From Clostridiales bacterium (GTDB taxonomy: Bacteria; Bacillota; Clostridia; Lachnospirales; Lachnospiraceae): 30,057 nucleotides of DNA. The stretch is taken from NCBI GenBank assembly GCA_018365455.1, contig JAGZJZ010000073.1:1-30057 (forward strand), in the 5' to 3' direction. Below the pieces are notes generated by a model. That model was not told the origin of the DNA and made no database searches. It worked only from the letters and a program-made list of their open reading frames with translations. A program made the position numbers and the translations under genes. Shown here one piece after another: positions 23,070 to 30,057 of this stretch. Every line of letters starts with the position of its first letter. Position 1 is the first letter of the stretch.

Positions 23070-25181
23070 CTACAGCCACAGCCATCCAAGCGCTTCCACC
23101 CCGGAGCAGATGATGTCTGCATCCGGTGCTTCGGGATGTCTGATATTATGTATCAGCCTTTTGATCTCATGATAGGGGAACATACAGCTTTTAACCCCTG
23201 TTTCGCCTACGGGATTCACATCAAAGAACATTTCTTTTGCAATATCGAAATCAAGTTCATTGAAATATAAAATTTCATCCAGCAGTTTATCCTTCCTGTC
23301 AGGGTTTTCCTCTTCTTCATAATCAAGGGCTTTCAGTACCATCTCTATGATTACGGCATTGCGGCGCTGCGCATTTTCCCACTTGTCAAAATGGGGCAGC
23401 CAGCAGCGTAATCTGGGATTCTGTCTTGCCTGTTCCTGCAGATACCGGATTTTTCCAAGGAGGTTTTCATGGTTCTCTTTTGCCGTCATAATCGCCGGAA
23501 TATCAGACTGCGTCATTTTATTTTTCTGGAATGGGAAGGGGGTGGTGAAAAGGGGAATCTGGCTCTCATGAATCGTCACCATATTTTTCATCACATAGAG
23601 AACGGTCTCCCCCAAATCTCCAAAATTAATTTCACACGCCAGTTTATAAAATTCTTCTTCCTCCATCTGGGAGCCCCAGCCATAATTGCCGTGGGCAAAC
23701 AGATGCATACACAGTCCATACCATTCAAACATAAATCCGTTGATACCGTGTACCCTCATTTTTGCACTGCCCTGGTGCTGTCGGATGTCCGTCTCAATTA
23801 CCTGCACATTTGCCTCATCCTCATACCGGATTACATTGGACTTAAAGGTACGGTACAGGCGCCCCATGGTGGAGGTGATGGAGTTCGCCTCCGTATCCCG
23901 CCCCCAGATACGCTCCCTGCCAAATACTTCACACCATTTGGTGAATTCACTTTCAGGGACATACAGACCCGGCGCCCAGAACAGCATGATATCCTCGGGC
24001 ATGGACTCTGCACAGGCTTTTAAGAATGCCGGATTCTTTTCCAGCGGAGGCTGTCTGAATGCCCGGATTCCAATCACTGCATTGGGGTTGATTTCCCGCA
24101 CGGCTGTATAGATCTGGTTCAGAAGCCACATATTCGCCTTATGTTTTGCCTCCCCCGGTGAAGCAGTTCCCTCATGCCACCTCTTTTTACAGGTTTCACA
24201 TTCACAGAACCAAAACCCTTCCTCACTTTCCTCCAGGGTAAATCCATCAAATCCGATTCTTGCTATCTGCCTCATTGATTCCAGGATATAGTCCACCGTC
24301 CCCGGATAACTTAAACACAGAGAATCAAAATCATTTAAAAATTCTCCGGTTTCCGGCGGTTTCATCCTCGCCTGTGGATGCTTGATGGTGTAGGCGCCAT
24401 TGTAAGAATTCAGCCCTGCATAGGCAAATATTTTTACCCCCAATTTATGCGCCAGCGCGGTAAAACGCTCCAGGAACGGTTCTTCCAGATTTGGATGGGA
24501 ATAACGGACGGTCAGCCATCTCCTGTTTTCAGCATTCCATATCTTCACCGGTATATTCTGGAACACAGTCTCTTCATAACCCGGCAGATCAAAGGGCCAG
24601 TATCCGTACAGCACCAGATTTAGCTGGTTTATTTTATTATCCAGACAGATATTCAGGTACTCTGCCCACTCCTCGAACCCCCATAGCTGGCTGTCAAACC
24701 CAATCCGCCCGTAACCGGCATACCAGGAAAATGTCTGGGCAACTGCCCGGACCGGAATCAGGGGATAGTCCATAATGCGGCAGCAGGGAAGTTTGAATCC
24801 TCCGTTCATACCACGGCTGATTAGTTGCTTCACCGATGTAATGCCATGGATAAATCCCTCCTTATTTTCATAGTGTAACAGGATACCGTCCTGACTGATT
24901 TCCAATACATAACCCTGTGAGAGGAATAAATCCCTGTCATCTGCACCCACCTCAATTCCTTCCAGCGTAGGAATCAAACAAATGCCAATTTCCCCCTCTT
25001 TCACACTCTCTCCCTGAAAAATATGGATTTCCGGATAATTCCAGAATCTTAATCTGGCAATCTCCAATACATCTGCTGCAATTTCTCTCTCCTGTCCGTG
25101 CCATATCCGGATACTGCTAAACTCATCCGTAGTTCCTTCCAACAATGCCAATTGCCTCGGTTCCGGCAGTAAATGAATCAT
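23070..25181 (-). CDS. putative glycoside hydrolase with GH20-type N-terminal domain
   Basis: A 703-residue cytoplasmic-type protein (no signal peptide). Residues 1-130 look like the Glyco_hydro_20b fold: HLLPEPRQL at the start and QGYVLEISQDGILLHYENKE ending in GFIHGITSVKQLI. A (beta/alpha)8-like barrel follows (PVRAVAQTFSWYAGYGRIGF, about 150 to 480). FDGFTLEESEEGFWFCECETC near 330 has a cluster of acidic residues and a CxC-x2-C that might bind metal. The C-terminal 200 residues are helical. This layout resembles GH20, GH84 and GH67 enzymes, but no family catalytic motif is clear, so substrate and even activity are unproven. The start at 25181 follows GAGGAGG. It lies between the binding protein and ATPase of a sugar importer. 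Confidence 0.75.
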   Translation of the reverse strand: MIHLLPEPRQLALLEGTTDEFSSIRIWHGQEREIAADVLEIARLRFWNYPEIHIFQGESVKEGEIGICLIPTLEGIEVGADDRDLFLSQGYVLEISQDGILLHYENKEGFIHGITSVKQLISRGMNGGFKLPCCRIMDYPLIPVRAVAQTFSWYAGYGRIGFDSQLWGFEEWAEYLNICLDNKINQLNLVLYGYWPFDLPGYEETVFQNIPVKIWNAENRRWLTVRYSHPNLEEPFLERFTALAHKLGVKIFAYAGLNSYNGAYTIKHPQARMKPPETGEFLNDFDSLCLSYPGTVDYILESMRQIARIGFDGFTLEESEEGFWFCECETCKKRWHEGTASPGEAKHKANMWLLNQIYTAVREINPNAVIGIRAFRQPPLEKNPAFLKACAESMPEDIMLFWAPGLYVPESEFTKWCEVFGRERIWGRDTEANSITSTMGRLYRTFKSNVIRYEDEANVQVIETDIRQHQGSAKMRVHGINGFMFEWYGLCMHLFAHGNYGWGSQMEEEEFYKLACEINFGDLGETVLYVMKNMVTIHESQIPLFTTPFPFQKNKMTQSDIPAIMTAKENHENLLGKIRYLQEQARQNPRLRCWLPHFDKWENAQRRNAVIIEMVLKALDYEEEENPDRKDKLLDEILYFNELDFDIAKEMFFDVNPVGETGVKSCMFPYHEIKRLIHNIRHPEAPDADIICSGVEALGWLWL

Positions 25182-25244
25182 ATTCTTAAACCTCCTCGTC
25201 CTTGCCGGGAATGGCGGCTGTTGCCCCGCCATCCCGAGTGCCTA

Positions 25245-26366
25245 CTAGCCCAGCCATGACCAGTTTTTCCAGTCATAATCTCCAATATTATCCTTGGTTA
25301 TAGCATCCGGTTCCGGCAGTTCATATTTTTCCGGCAGCTTTTCATTATTTACAAGCACCCGGTACATGGCATCTGTTGCCTGATACCCCAGGACAACGGG
25401 ATCCTGAAGCACCTCAGCCAGCCATTTGTCGTTTCCTTTTTCTATCCATCCAAGTACATCAATATCCCCCGCAATACCGATAAACTTAATTTCTTCTCTT
25501 CCCTGTGCAACCGCTGCATTGTAAGCCCCCACTACTTCTGCATCGTTGTGTCCGCAGACCACATCTATGGATGCCTCTCTTTGCAAAACGTTTTCCATAA
25601 GTGTCTGTGCCGAATCTCGGTTCCCGGCTCCGGTATCCCCTTCTTCAATTACATTTGCATCCGGGTATGCTGCAAGGACTGCAGATTTAAATCCTTCAAA
25701 ACGGTCCTGTGACACCTGTCCGGAAGTAGGACGTGAAATAAACAGGCATGTGGGATCCTTTTTTCCCAGTGTATCTAAATACTTTACCGCTTCCTGCCCT
25801 GCTTTTTCTCCCAGCGCTTTCATATCATGACCTACGAAGGTAGACCAGACCACATCGCTGTCAGACTTTACATCCTGTGCATAATCGCCTACGATAAAAG
25901 GAATCCCCTCACCCACATACTGCTTCATCGTAGGAATTGCGGAAGAAGCGTCTGCCGGAAACAAGATGATGCCGTCACATTTGGAAGCAACCATATTTTC
26001 TACATTTGTCAGCATCGTCTGTACATCAGACCGGGAATCTTCAAAAGAGAAATCAATATCCACATTATTTTTTTCTCCATTCTCAGCCAGCCATTGCTTA
26101 CAGCCATCGATCACACCCTGATACCAGGTGTACGCTGTCAGTTCCATAATGGATACGCCAATTTTTAATTTCTTTTTTTCACCTGCCGTATTCCCATCAG
26201 CCGCTTTCGTTTCTTTTGCCTGGGTTTCCCCGGCGGTGGCGGCAGCGGATGCCTCTGTTTTTGCTACAGATGCCTCCGTACCTGTTGTTTTTTGATCTGT
26301 CCCACACCCTGCCATCATACTTGCAGCCATTGTTAACCCCATAAGTAATGCAATTGCCTTTTTCAT
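25245..26366 (-). CDS. sugar ABC transporter substrate-binding lipoprotein (RbsB type)
   Basis: A 373-residue protein with a lipoprotein signal (MKKAIALLMGLTMAASMMAG, then Cys21). A low-complexity Ala/Thr/Lys/Glu linker runs to about residue 65, and the type I periplasmic-binding domain from KLKIGVSIMELTAYTWYQGV onward includes GIILFPADASSAIPTM and VVCGHNDAEVVGAYNA. It anchors to the outer face of the membrane and delivers a sugar to the RbsA/RbsC pair. The start at 26366 is preferred because GAAGGAGGAATT precedes it; the frame opens earlier at 26387. It is the first gene of the minus-strand cluster. The gap of 63 nt before the next gene holds no obvious terminator. Confidence 0.95.
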   Translation of the reverse strand: MKKAIALLMGLTMAASMMAGCGTDQKTTGTEASVAKTEASAAATAGETQAKETKAADGNTAGEKKKLKIGVSIMELTAYTWYQGVIDGCKQWLAENGEKNNVDIDFSFEDSRSDVQTMLTNVENMVASKCDGIILFPADASSAIPTMKQYVGEGIPFIVGDYAQDVKSDSDVVWSTFVGHDMKALGEKAGQEAVKYLDTLGKKDPTCLFISRPTSGQVSQDRFEGFKSAVLAAYPDANVIEEGDTGAGNRDSAQTLMENVLQREASIDVVCGHNDAEVVGAYNAAVAQGREEIKFIGIAGDIDVLGWIEKGNDKWLAEVLQDPVVLGYQATDAMYRVLVNNEKLPEKYELPEPDAITKDNIGDYDWKNWSWLG

Positions 26367-26404
26367 TAGTAATTCCTCCTTCTCCATTCTTGAAAAGTTT
26401 TTTC

Positions 26405-26421
26405 TTCGTCATCTTGACGAA
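26405..26421 (-). promoter_or_regulatory. inverted repeat in the leader of the binding-protein operon
   Basis: TTCGTCA (26405-26411) and TGACGAA (26415-26421) form a perfect palindrome with a 3-bp centre. It lies downstream of the predicted -10 and about 40 bp before the start codon. A repressor bound here would block transcription. TTCGTCA also occurs singly near 10948, upstream of the aldolase operon. Confidence 0.45.
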
Positions 26422-26443
26422 AGATTGTGTGTTTGACAAGTCC

Positions 26444-26472
26444 ATTTTAATGTTATTGCACATAATAGTCAA
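26444..26472 (-). promoter_or_regulatory. sigma-A promoter of the sugar transporter cluster
   Basis: On the minus strand TTGACT (26472-26467) and TAAAAT (26449-26444) are 17 bp apart, leaving a leader of about 70 nt before the binding-protein ATG. Confidence 0.75.
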
Positions 26473-26502
26473 TATTTTCATTTAAATATTTAATCAATTT
26501 TA

Positions 26503-26516
26503 TTTAAACGTTTCAC
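26503..26516. promoter_or_regulatory. LacI-type operator candidate between divergent promoters
   Basis: TTTAAACGTTTCAC contains the palindrome AAACGTTT with the central CG typical of LacI-family operators. It lies 31 bp upstream of the transporter -35 and 6 bp upstream of the regulator's own -35. Binding by the fusion regulator encoded at 26690 is inference; a catabolite-control (CcpA-like) site is an alternative. Confidence 0.5.
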
Positions 26517-26521
26517 TCTCC

Positions 26522-26550
26522 TTTACAAAAATTCCCATCTATGCTATTTT
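26522..26550 (+). promoter_or_regulatory. candidate promoter of the LacI-SBP regulator gene
   Basis: TTTACA (26522-26527) and TATTTT (26545-26550) are 17 bp apart. The leader would be about 130 nt and contains a dispersed 15-mer and a perfect palindrome. Confidence 0.45.
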
Positions 26551-26562
26551 TATATTTATACC

Positions 26563-26577
26563 AGTGCCACCCGGCGT
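26563..26577 (+). repeat. dispersed 15-mer, copy 2
   Basis: AGTGCCACCCGGCGT is identical to the minus strand of 4353-4367. It lies in the leader of the LacI-SBP gene, where it also forms the first codons of an apparent upstream extension of the reading frame from a GTG at 26564. Confidence 0.5.
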
Positions 26578-26605
26578 GTCTTGGCTCAAAGAGCGTGCAG
26601 ATATC

Positions 26606-26618
26606 GGAATTGAATTCC
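26606..26618 (+). promoter_or_regulatory. perfect palindrome in the regulator leader
   Basis: GGAATT-G-AATTCC is a 13-bp perfect inverted repeat 72 bp before the regulator ATG. It could be an autoregulatory site; no second copy was found in the window. Confidence 0.3.
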
Positions 26619-26689
26619 AGATCGAATTTTCAGGCATCTCTGTATCGCATGATTTACTATATTTAGGATGTAACAGGAGGTTTACAGAT

Positions 26690-28954
26690 ATGGCTACCAT
26701 CAAAGATGTTGCGAAACTTGCAGGTGTTTCTATTGCTACTGTGTCAAATTATCTGAACAACACCAAGCCTGTCAGCAAAGCTGTCAGCGCTAAAATAAAA
26801 GAAGCCGTGGAGACTTTACAATACTCCCAGAATCTTCCTGCCAAAAACCTGAAATCAAATTCCTATACCGACATCGGGGTGATACTGCCCAATTTCAATG
26901 ACTCCTATTATGTGCAGCTGTTTCAGGGTATAGAAAACTTTTTTCAAAATACAGGATATTATATTAACTTGTCTTTTTCTTACGATATTCCGGACTTTGA
27001 ACAGACCATTGTAAATAACTTTTTAAAAAAACAGATCTGCGGACTGATTCTGGTTTCCTGCCAGCCGGACAACTGGAAATTCTATTACGAGCACTTTACC
27101 TCTGCCCAAAAGCCCATCGTTCTGATCGACCGGAATATCCATAGCCTGGATGCCAACTTTGTATCCTTTGATAATTATTCCATCGTGCAGTACATGACCA
27201 GGAATCTGATCGAACACCGGTACAAGAATATTTTTCTCATGAGTGGTCCCATGCAGTATACTTGTGAGCGTAACTGTATGGAAGGATTCCGGGCTGCTTT
27301 TGCTGAATCGGATCTTTCCTTCAATCCTGCTGCTGTTATTGAGACAACAGCCGGCAAGGAAGATGCTTTTCGTAAAACGATTAATATATTTAAAACTGAA
27401 AAACCGGAAACGATCATTGCCACTTCAGAATCCATCGCTACCGGGATCATTGAAGGCTTAAATATTCTGGGATTTGGCAAACAGGAGATCCCCGTCCTTT
27501 CCTTAGGCGAGGAGCACTGGAACCTCCATACCCATTCCTTTGCTTCCATGTCTGCTGCACGCCCCGCCATGAAGCTGGGCCAGACTGCCTCTTCTCTTTT
27601 ATTTGAGCAGCTAAGTGCACCATTGACGAAGGAAACGGAAAAGATTATATTAAAAAATCCCGCATTGGAAAACAGGCTGATTTTTTCCGACCGGAAAATA
27701 ACAGAAGAAAAACCCCCATTGGATGAAGACCCACAGACGGTCATCCGGATTTTAATGTTAGACACTCCCCAGATTCATGTTCTGGAGGGGCTGCTTAAAA
27801 ATTTTGAGAACCTGACCGGCATACATGCACAGATTACCATACTTCCCCATCATAACCTCTATGAGACCATACTGGATATTGACAAAATGCCCGAGGATCA
27901 GGTATACGATGTGATCATGTATGACCTGCCCTGGCTTTCCACACTGGCAAGTTTTCATATCCTGGAGGATATTACCGAAGAACTGTCCTCCTTTGATCTG
28001 AATATATTTTTCCCGGACTGCCTGCAGTATTTCAGCAGCTTTAACCAGCGGTACTATGGTATCCCTTATATGTATGCGCCGCAGATTTTTTACTACCGGA
28101 AAGATTTATTTGAGAATTTAGCTCTGAAATCGGCTTATGAACGGAAGAATAATATTACCCTCAGGCCTCCGCTGACTTTGAAGGAATTTAATACCATTGC
28201 GGAATATTTTACATCGGAGACAAACGTAATTGACTATGGGATTACCATTCCGGCTGCCTATGATGAATGTCTCTCTCCTGAGATCTATATGCGCCTGCGG
28301 GCATATGGAGGCGGCTTATTTGATTCCAGGGGGAATGTCTGCCTGGACTCTGCACAGTCCCTGAAGGCATATATTAACCTGGTACGTGCCGTAAAATGCG
28401 CAAAACCCAACTACCGCACTGCGACAGATGTAGTGGCGGTGGAAGACTTCCTGAAAGGGGATACCGCAATGCTCATCACTTATCCATCGTTTTTAACCGA
28501 TGTGGTGGATCTTCGGAGAAGCAGCATGATCGGGTCAATCGGCTATCATCACATCCCAGGGAGAAGTCCCTTATTGGGTGGCTGGGGCCTGGGTATATCC
28601 AGTTATTCCCACAAGAAGAAAGAAGCTTTTCAGTTTCTGAAATGGACCTGCGATGAACAGGTCGCTAATTATTTAACCCTGCTTGGAGGTCAGTCTGCAA
28701 TAACCTCTACCTATACAAATGATGAACTGATAAAGCTCTATCCCTGGCTTCCCCTGTACCACGCAACCTATAAATACACGAAGCCAACGCTTCCTCCCAA
28801 ATCAAAAAATAATGTCATCCTCTCCCAAAAAGAAATCGATGCCATTGTCTGTAAATGGATTTATCCGCTCCTGGATGAAAAAATGGAAGTCCAGGAAGCG
28901 ATTTTCAGAACGCACAGTGAACTTGAAATACTGGCATCCAAATATAAATATTGA
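26690..28954 (+). CDS. LacI-family regulator fused to a MalE-type extracellular solute-binding domain
   Basis: A 754-residue protein without a signal peptide. Residues 1-55 are a complete LacI DNA-binding domain (MATIKDVAKLAGVSIATVSN, then a YLNNTKPVSK hinge). Residues about 60-335 are the usual type I sugar-binding core (DIGVILPNFNDSYYVQLFQG, CGLILVSCQPD, IVLIDRN). From about 350 to 754 follows a second, unrelated binding domain of the extracellular solute-binding family 1 type: YDVIMYDLPWLSTLA, YGIPYMYAPQIFYYRKDLF, FLKGDTAMLITYPSF and LGGWGLGIS. Ordinary LacI proteins stop near 340 residues. The start at 26690 follows ACAGGAGGTTT; the frame is open to 26564 but that part is leader. It is divergent from the transporter cluster and presumably controls it, with two ligand inputs. 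Confidence 0.93.
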   Translation: MATIKDVAKLAGVSIATVSNYLNNTKPVSKAVSAKIKEAVETLQYSQNLPAKNLKSNSYTDIGVILPNFNDSYYVQLFQGIENFFQNTGYYINLSFSYDIPDFEQTIVNNFLKKQICGLILVSCQPDNWKFYYEHFTSAQKPIVLIDRNIHSLDANFVSFDNYSIVQYMTRNLIEHRYKNIFLMSGPMQYTCERNCMEGFRAAFAESDLSFNPAAVIETTAGKEDAFRKTINIFKTEKPETIIATSESIATGIIEGLNILGFGKQEIPVLSLGEEHWNLHTHSFASMSAARPAMKLGQTASSLLFEQLSAPLTKETEKIILKNPALENRLIFSDRKITEEKPPLDEDPQTVIRILMLDTPQIHVLEGLLKNFENLTGIHAQITILPHHNLYETILDIDKMPEDQVYDVIMYDLPWLSTLASFHILEDITEELSSFDLNIFFPDCLQYFSSFNQRYYGIPYMYAPQIFYYRKDLFENLALKSAYERKNNITLRPPLTLKEFNTIAEYFTSETNVIDYGITIPAAYDECLSPEIYMRLRAYGGGLFDSRGNVCLDSAQSLKAYINLVRAVKCAKPNYRTATDVVAVEDFLKGDTAMLITYPSFLTDVVDLRRSSMIGSIGYHHIPGRSPLLGGWGLGISSYSHKKKEAFQFLKWTCDEQVANYLTLLGGQSAITSTYTNDELIKLYPWLPLYHATYKYTKPTLPPKSKNNVILSQKEIDAIVCKWIYPLLDEKMEVQEAIFRTHSELEILASKYKY

Positions 28955-28971
28955 AGATCTGGCACTAAAAA

Positions 28972-29012
28972 ATCAGCAGGACATGACGGTTAATCCGTTA
29001 CATCCTGCTGAT
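28972..29012 (+). terminator. stem-loop between convergent regulators
   Basis: ATCAGCAGGA (28972-28981) pairs with TCCTGCTGAT (29003-29012), with an inner ACGG/CCGT pairing, followed by ATATTTTC. It lies 18 nt after the LacI-SBP stop and overlaps the last codons of the PocR-AraC gene. The U-run is weak. Confidence 0.6.
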
Positions 29013-29841
29013 ATATTTTCCGGTATTTTTTAGCCGGCATCCCTACCATCTTTTTAAATACCCTGCAAAAATAATTATAGTCTGAAAATCCTGCTTTTTC
29101 TGATATTTCTGTAATGGGATCACAGGAGTTTTTCAAAAATTCTTTAGCCTCCTCGATCCGCTTCTGCTTGATGTACTCTGCAATTCCCACACCCAGATAT
29201 TGCTTTGCAGCTTCATATAGCCTGCTCCTGCTGACTTTAAATGCATCGCACAAATCTTTTACGGTTATATCTTCTGACAAATGCCTTATGATATATTGAT
29301 TTAATTTATGTAAAAACTGTTCCTTTTCCAAATAGATCATTTCTTTCAATAAAACATAGAACGTACAGGCTTCTAAAATCTGTGCCGCTGCCAGAATCTG
29401 TTCACGGCTTTTGTACTTAATTTTAGAAAATGCTTCTTCGTATCCGGGCTGGTAAATCTGATATTTTTTACAGACATTTTCAAGTTTTGTAACAAGTTCC
29501 TCCCTGTTTGCAACATCCGTGATCTGTCCGAACATGACATAGCCCATAATGATACCGTTATCCTTCAGCGGTGCCGTTGCCTCGATCAGTCCCGCATGAC
29601 ACTCATACACCGTCAGCTCGCTGTTTCGCCTGCAGTACTCAAATGAATTTTGGTTGCATTCGATGCAGTGCTTCTGCGTTACCGGATTCCCATGCATGAT
29701 TGCACAGAACGCACAATGCCCCGGAGGGTACGACAAAATTTCATGATAATCACTGTCAAACAGGACCATTTTGATTCCGGTCAGCGTATAGAAGTCTTTC
29801 ATTAATTCTTTTAGTTTTTTATTGTCTAAACTTAGATTCAT
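28990..29841 (-). CDS. PocR-domain AraC-family regulator
   Basis: A 283-residue protein. The N-terminal PocR sensory domain (about 5-150) has the Cys-rich pattern HCAFCAIMHGN, KHCIECNQNSFEYCRR and VYECHAGLIEATAPL, then GYVMFGQITD. The C-terminal HTH_18 domain (about 180-280) contains VKDLCDAFKVSRSRLYEAAKQ and ITEISEKAGFSDYNYFCRVFK. PocR domains bind small polyols or their derivatives (1,2-propanediol for PocR itself). That is suggestive, since L-rhamnose and L-fucose degradation yields propanediol, but no pdu genes are present. The start at 29841 is preferred because GAGG lies 8 nt before it; the longer frame at 29865 opens with TTG. Confidence 0.92.
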   Translation of the reverse strand: MNLSLDNKKLKELMKDFYTLTGIKMVLFDSDYHEILSYPPGHCAFCAIMHGNPVTQKHCIECNQNSFEYCRRNSELTVYECHAGLIEATAPLKDNGIIMGYVMFGQITDVANREELVTKLENVCKKYQIYQPGYEEAFSKIKYKSREQILAAAQILEACTFYVLLKEMIYLEKEQFLHKLNQYIIRHLSEDITVKDLCDAFKVSRSRLYEAAKQYLGVGIAEYIKQKRIEEAKEFLKNSCDPITEISEKAGFSDYNYFCRVFKKMVGMPAKKYRKIYQQDVTD

Positions 29842-29950
29842 GGGCATGTCCTCTGCTTTATACAATCTGTGCTGACCGCAGCCTCGCTACCTGTTAATAG
29901 TACCAAAAGTACAGAAGAACTGCAAGAACATGTTCCAAAGCAGATGTATC

Positions 29951-30057
29951 AAACACGCTCTAGAGCGTGTTTTAAAATTGCTTTCTGACAACTGTACGTC
30001 ACACTTTGTGGGAGATTTGTCCCGGATGAAGGGCGCGTAGCGGGCTACGTAACCTGA
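29951..30057 (+). repeat. dispersed palindromic element, copy B (cut by window end)
   Basis: A perfect 22-bp palindrome with arms AAACACGCTCT (29951-29961) and AGAGCGTGTTT (29962-29972) is followed by TTCTGAC-N9-TCACACTTTGTGGGA (29983-30013), shared with 7170-7200. A GGGA/TCCC hairpin and GCGTAGCGGGCTACG (30035-30049) follow; the last is 14 of 15 identical to the heart of the 20426-20564 palindrome. No gene is visible here. The element may continue beyond the edge. Confidence 0.65.

Noticed and set aside
23469..24023. 184-codon plus-strand frame antisense to the GH20-like gene
   Set aside because: Entirely inside a well-supported gene on the other strand; no start signals.

Overview
The window looks like chromosome of a low-to-mid GC Firmicute, most likely a gut Lachnospiraceae (Clostridia). 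Ribosome binding sites are strong AGGAGG types, promoters are sigma-A-like, and the gene set is typical of that family: Rpn nuclease, GH43 enzyme, many AraC/LacI regulators, ribose-type sugar ABC transporter, RhaM and an ASRT-family protein. This taxonomic call is inference; there is no rRNA or tRNA gene to anchor it.

Left part (1-9.3 kb). A truncated Rpn-family nuclease lies at the edge. Next comes a minus-strand defence/efflux-type module: response regulator, histidine kinase, a 282 bp control region carrying three TTATCTCA direct repeats, an ABC ATPase and a large FtsX-type permease. A GH43-type glycosidase gene sits upstream and overlaps the response regulator. Divergent from it are an AraC regulator and a VOC-fold protein, ending at a clear terminator. 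Opposite these are an ArsC/Spx-like protein and a short ywbE gene.

Middle part (9.4-16.5 kb). D-serine ammonia-lyase (dsdA) is divergent from a class II aldolase plus PfkB kinase pair. A convergent AraC regulator is itself divergent from a xylose-isomerase-like enzyme. A 12-mer shared by the two promoter regions suggests one regulon. The isomerase gene runs into a 22-bp tandem repeat and meets a convergent 1-phosphofructokinase-like gene. A decayed ECF sigma factor lies just beyond.

Right part (16.9-30 kb). A long minus-strand catabolic cluster reads, in transcription order: lipoprotein sugar-binding protein, a GH20-like putative glycosidase, RbsA-type ATPase, RbsC-type permease, a nested palindromic element, L-rhamnose mutarotase, ASRT-family protein, a 17-bp tandem-repeat region, an M24 creatinase-fold protein lacking its metal aspartates, a creatininase-family hydrolase and a sugar O-acetyltransferase. 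It is divergent from a 754-residue regulator that fuses a complete LacI repressor (DNA-binding domain plus type I sugar-binding domain) to a second, MalE-type solute-binding domain. A PocR-domain AraC regulator follows.

Taken together, 11-29 kb reads as an import-and-degradation system for an unidentified glycoside or sugar derivative: capture and import (SBP/ABC), glycoside cleavage (GH20-like), anomer handling (RhaM), ring or amide hydrolysis (creatininase/M24), then isomerase, kinase and aldolase. The substrate is not determinable from sequence alone. The best candidates for something undescribed are the LacI-SBP fusion and this cluster with its ASRT protein.
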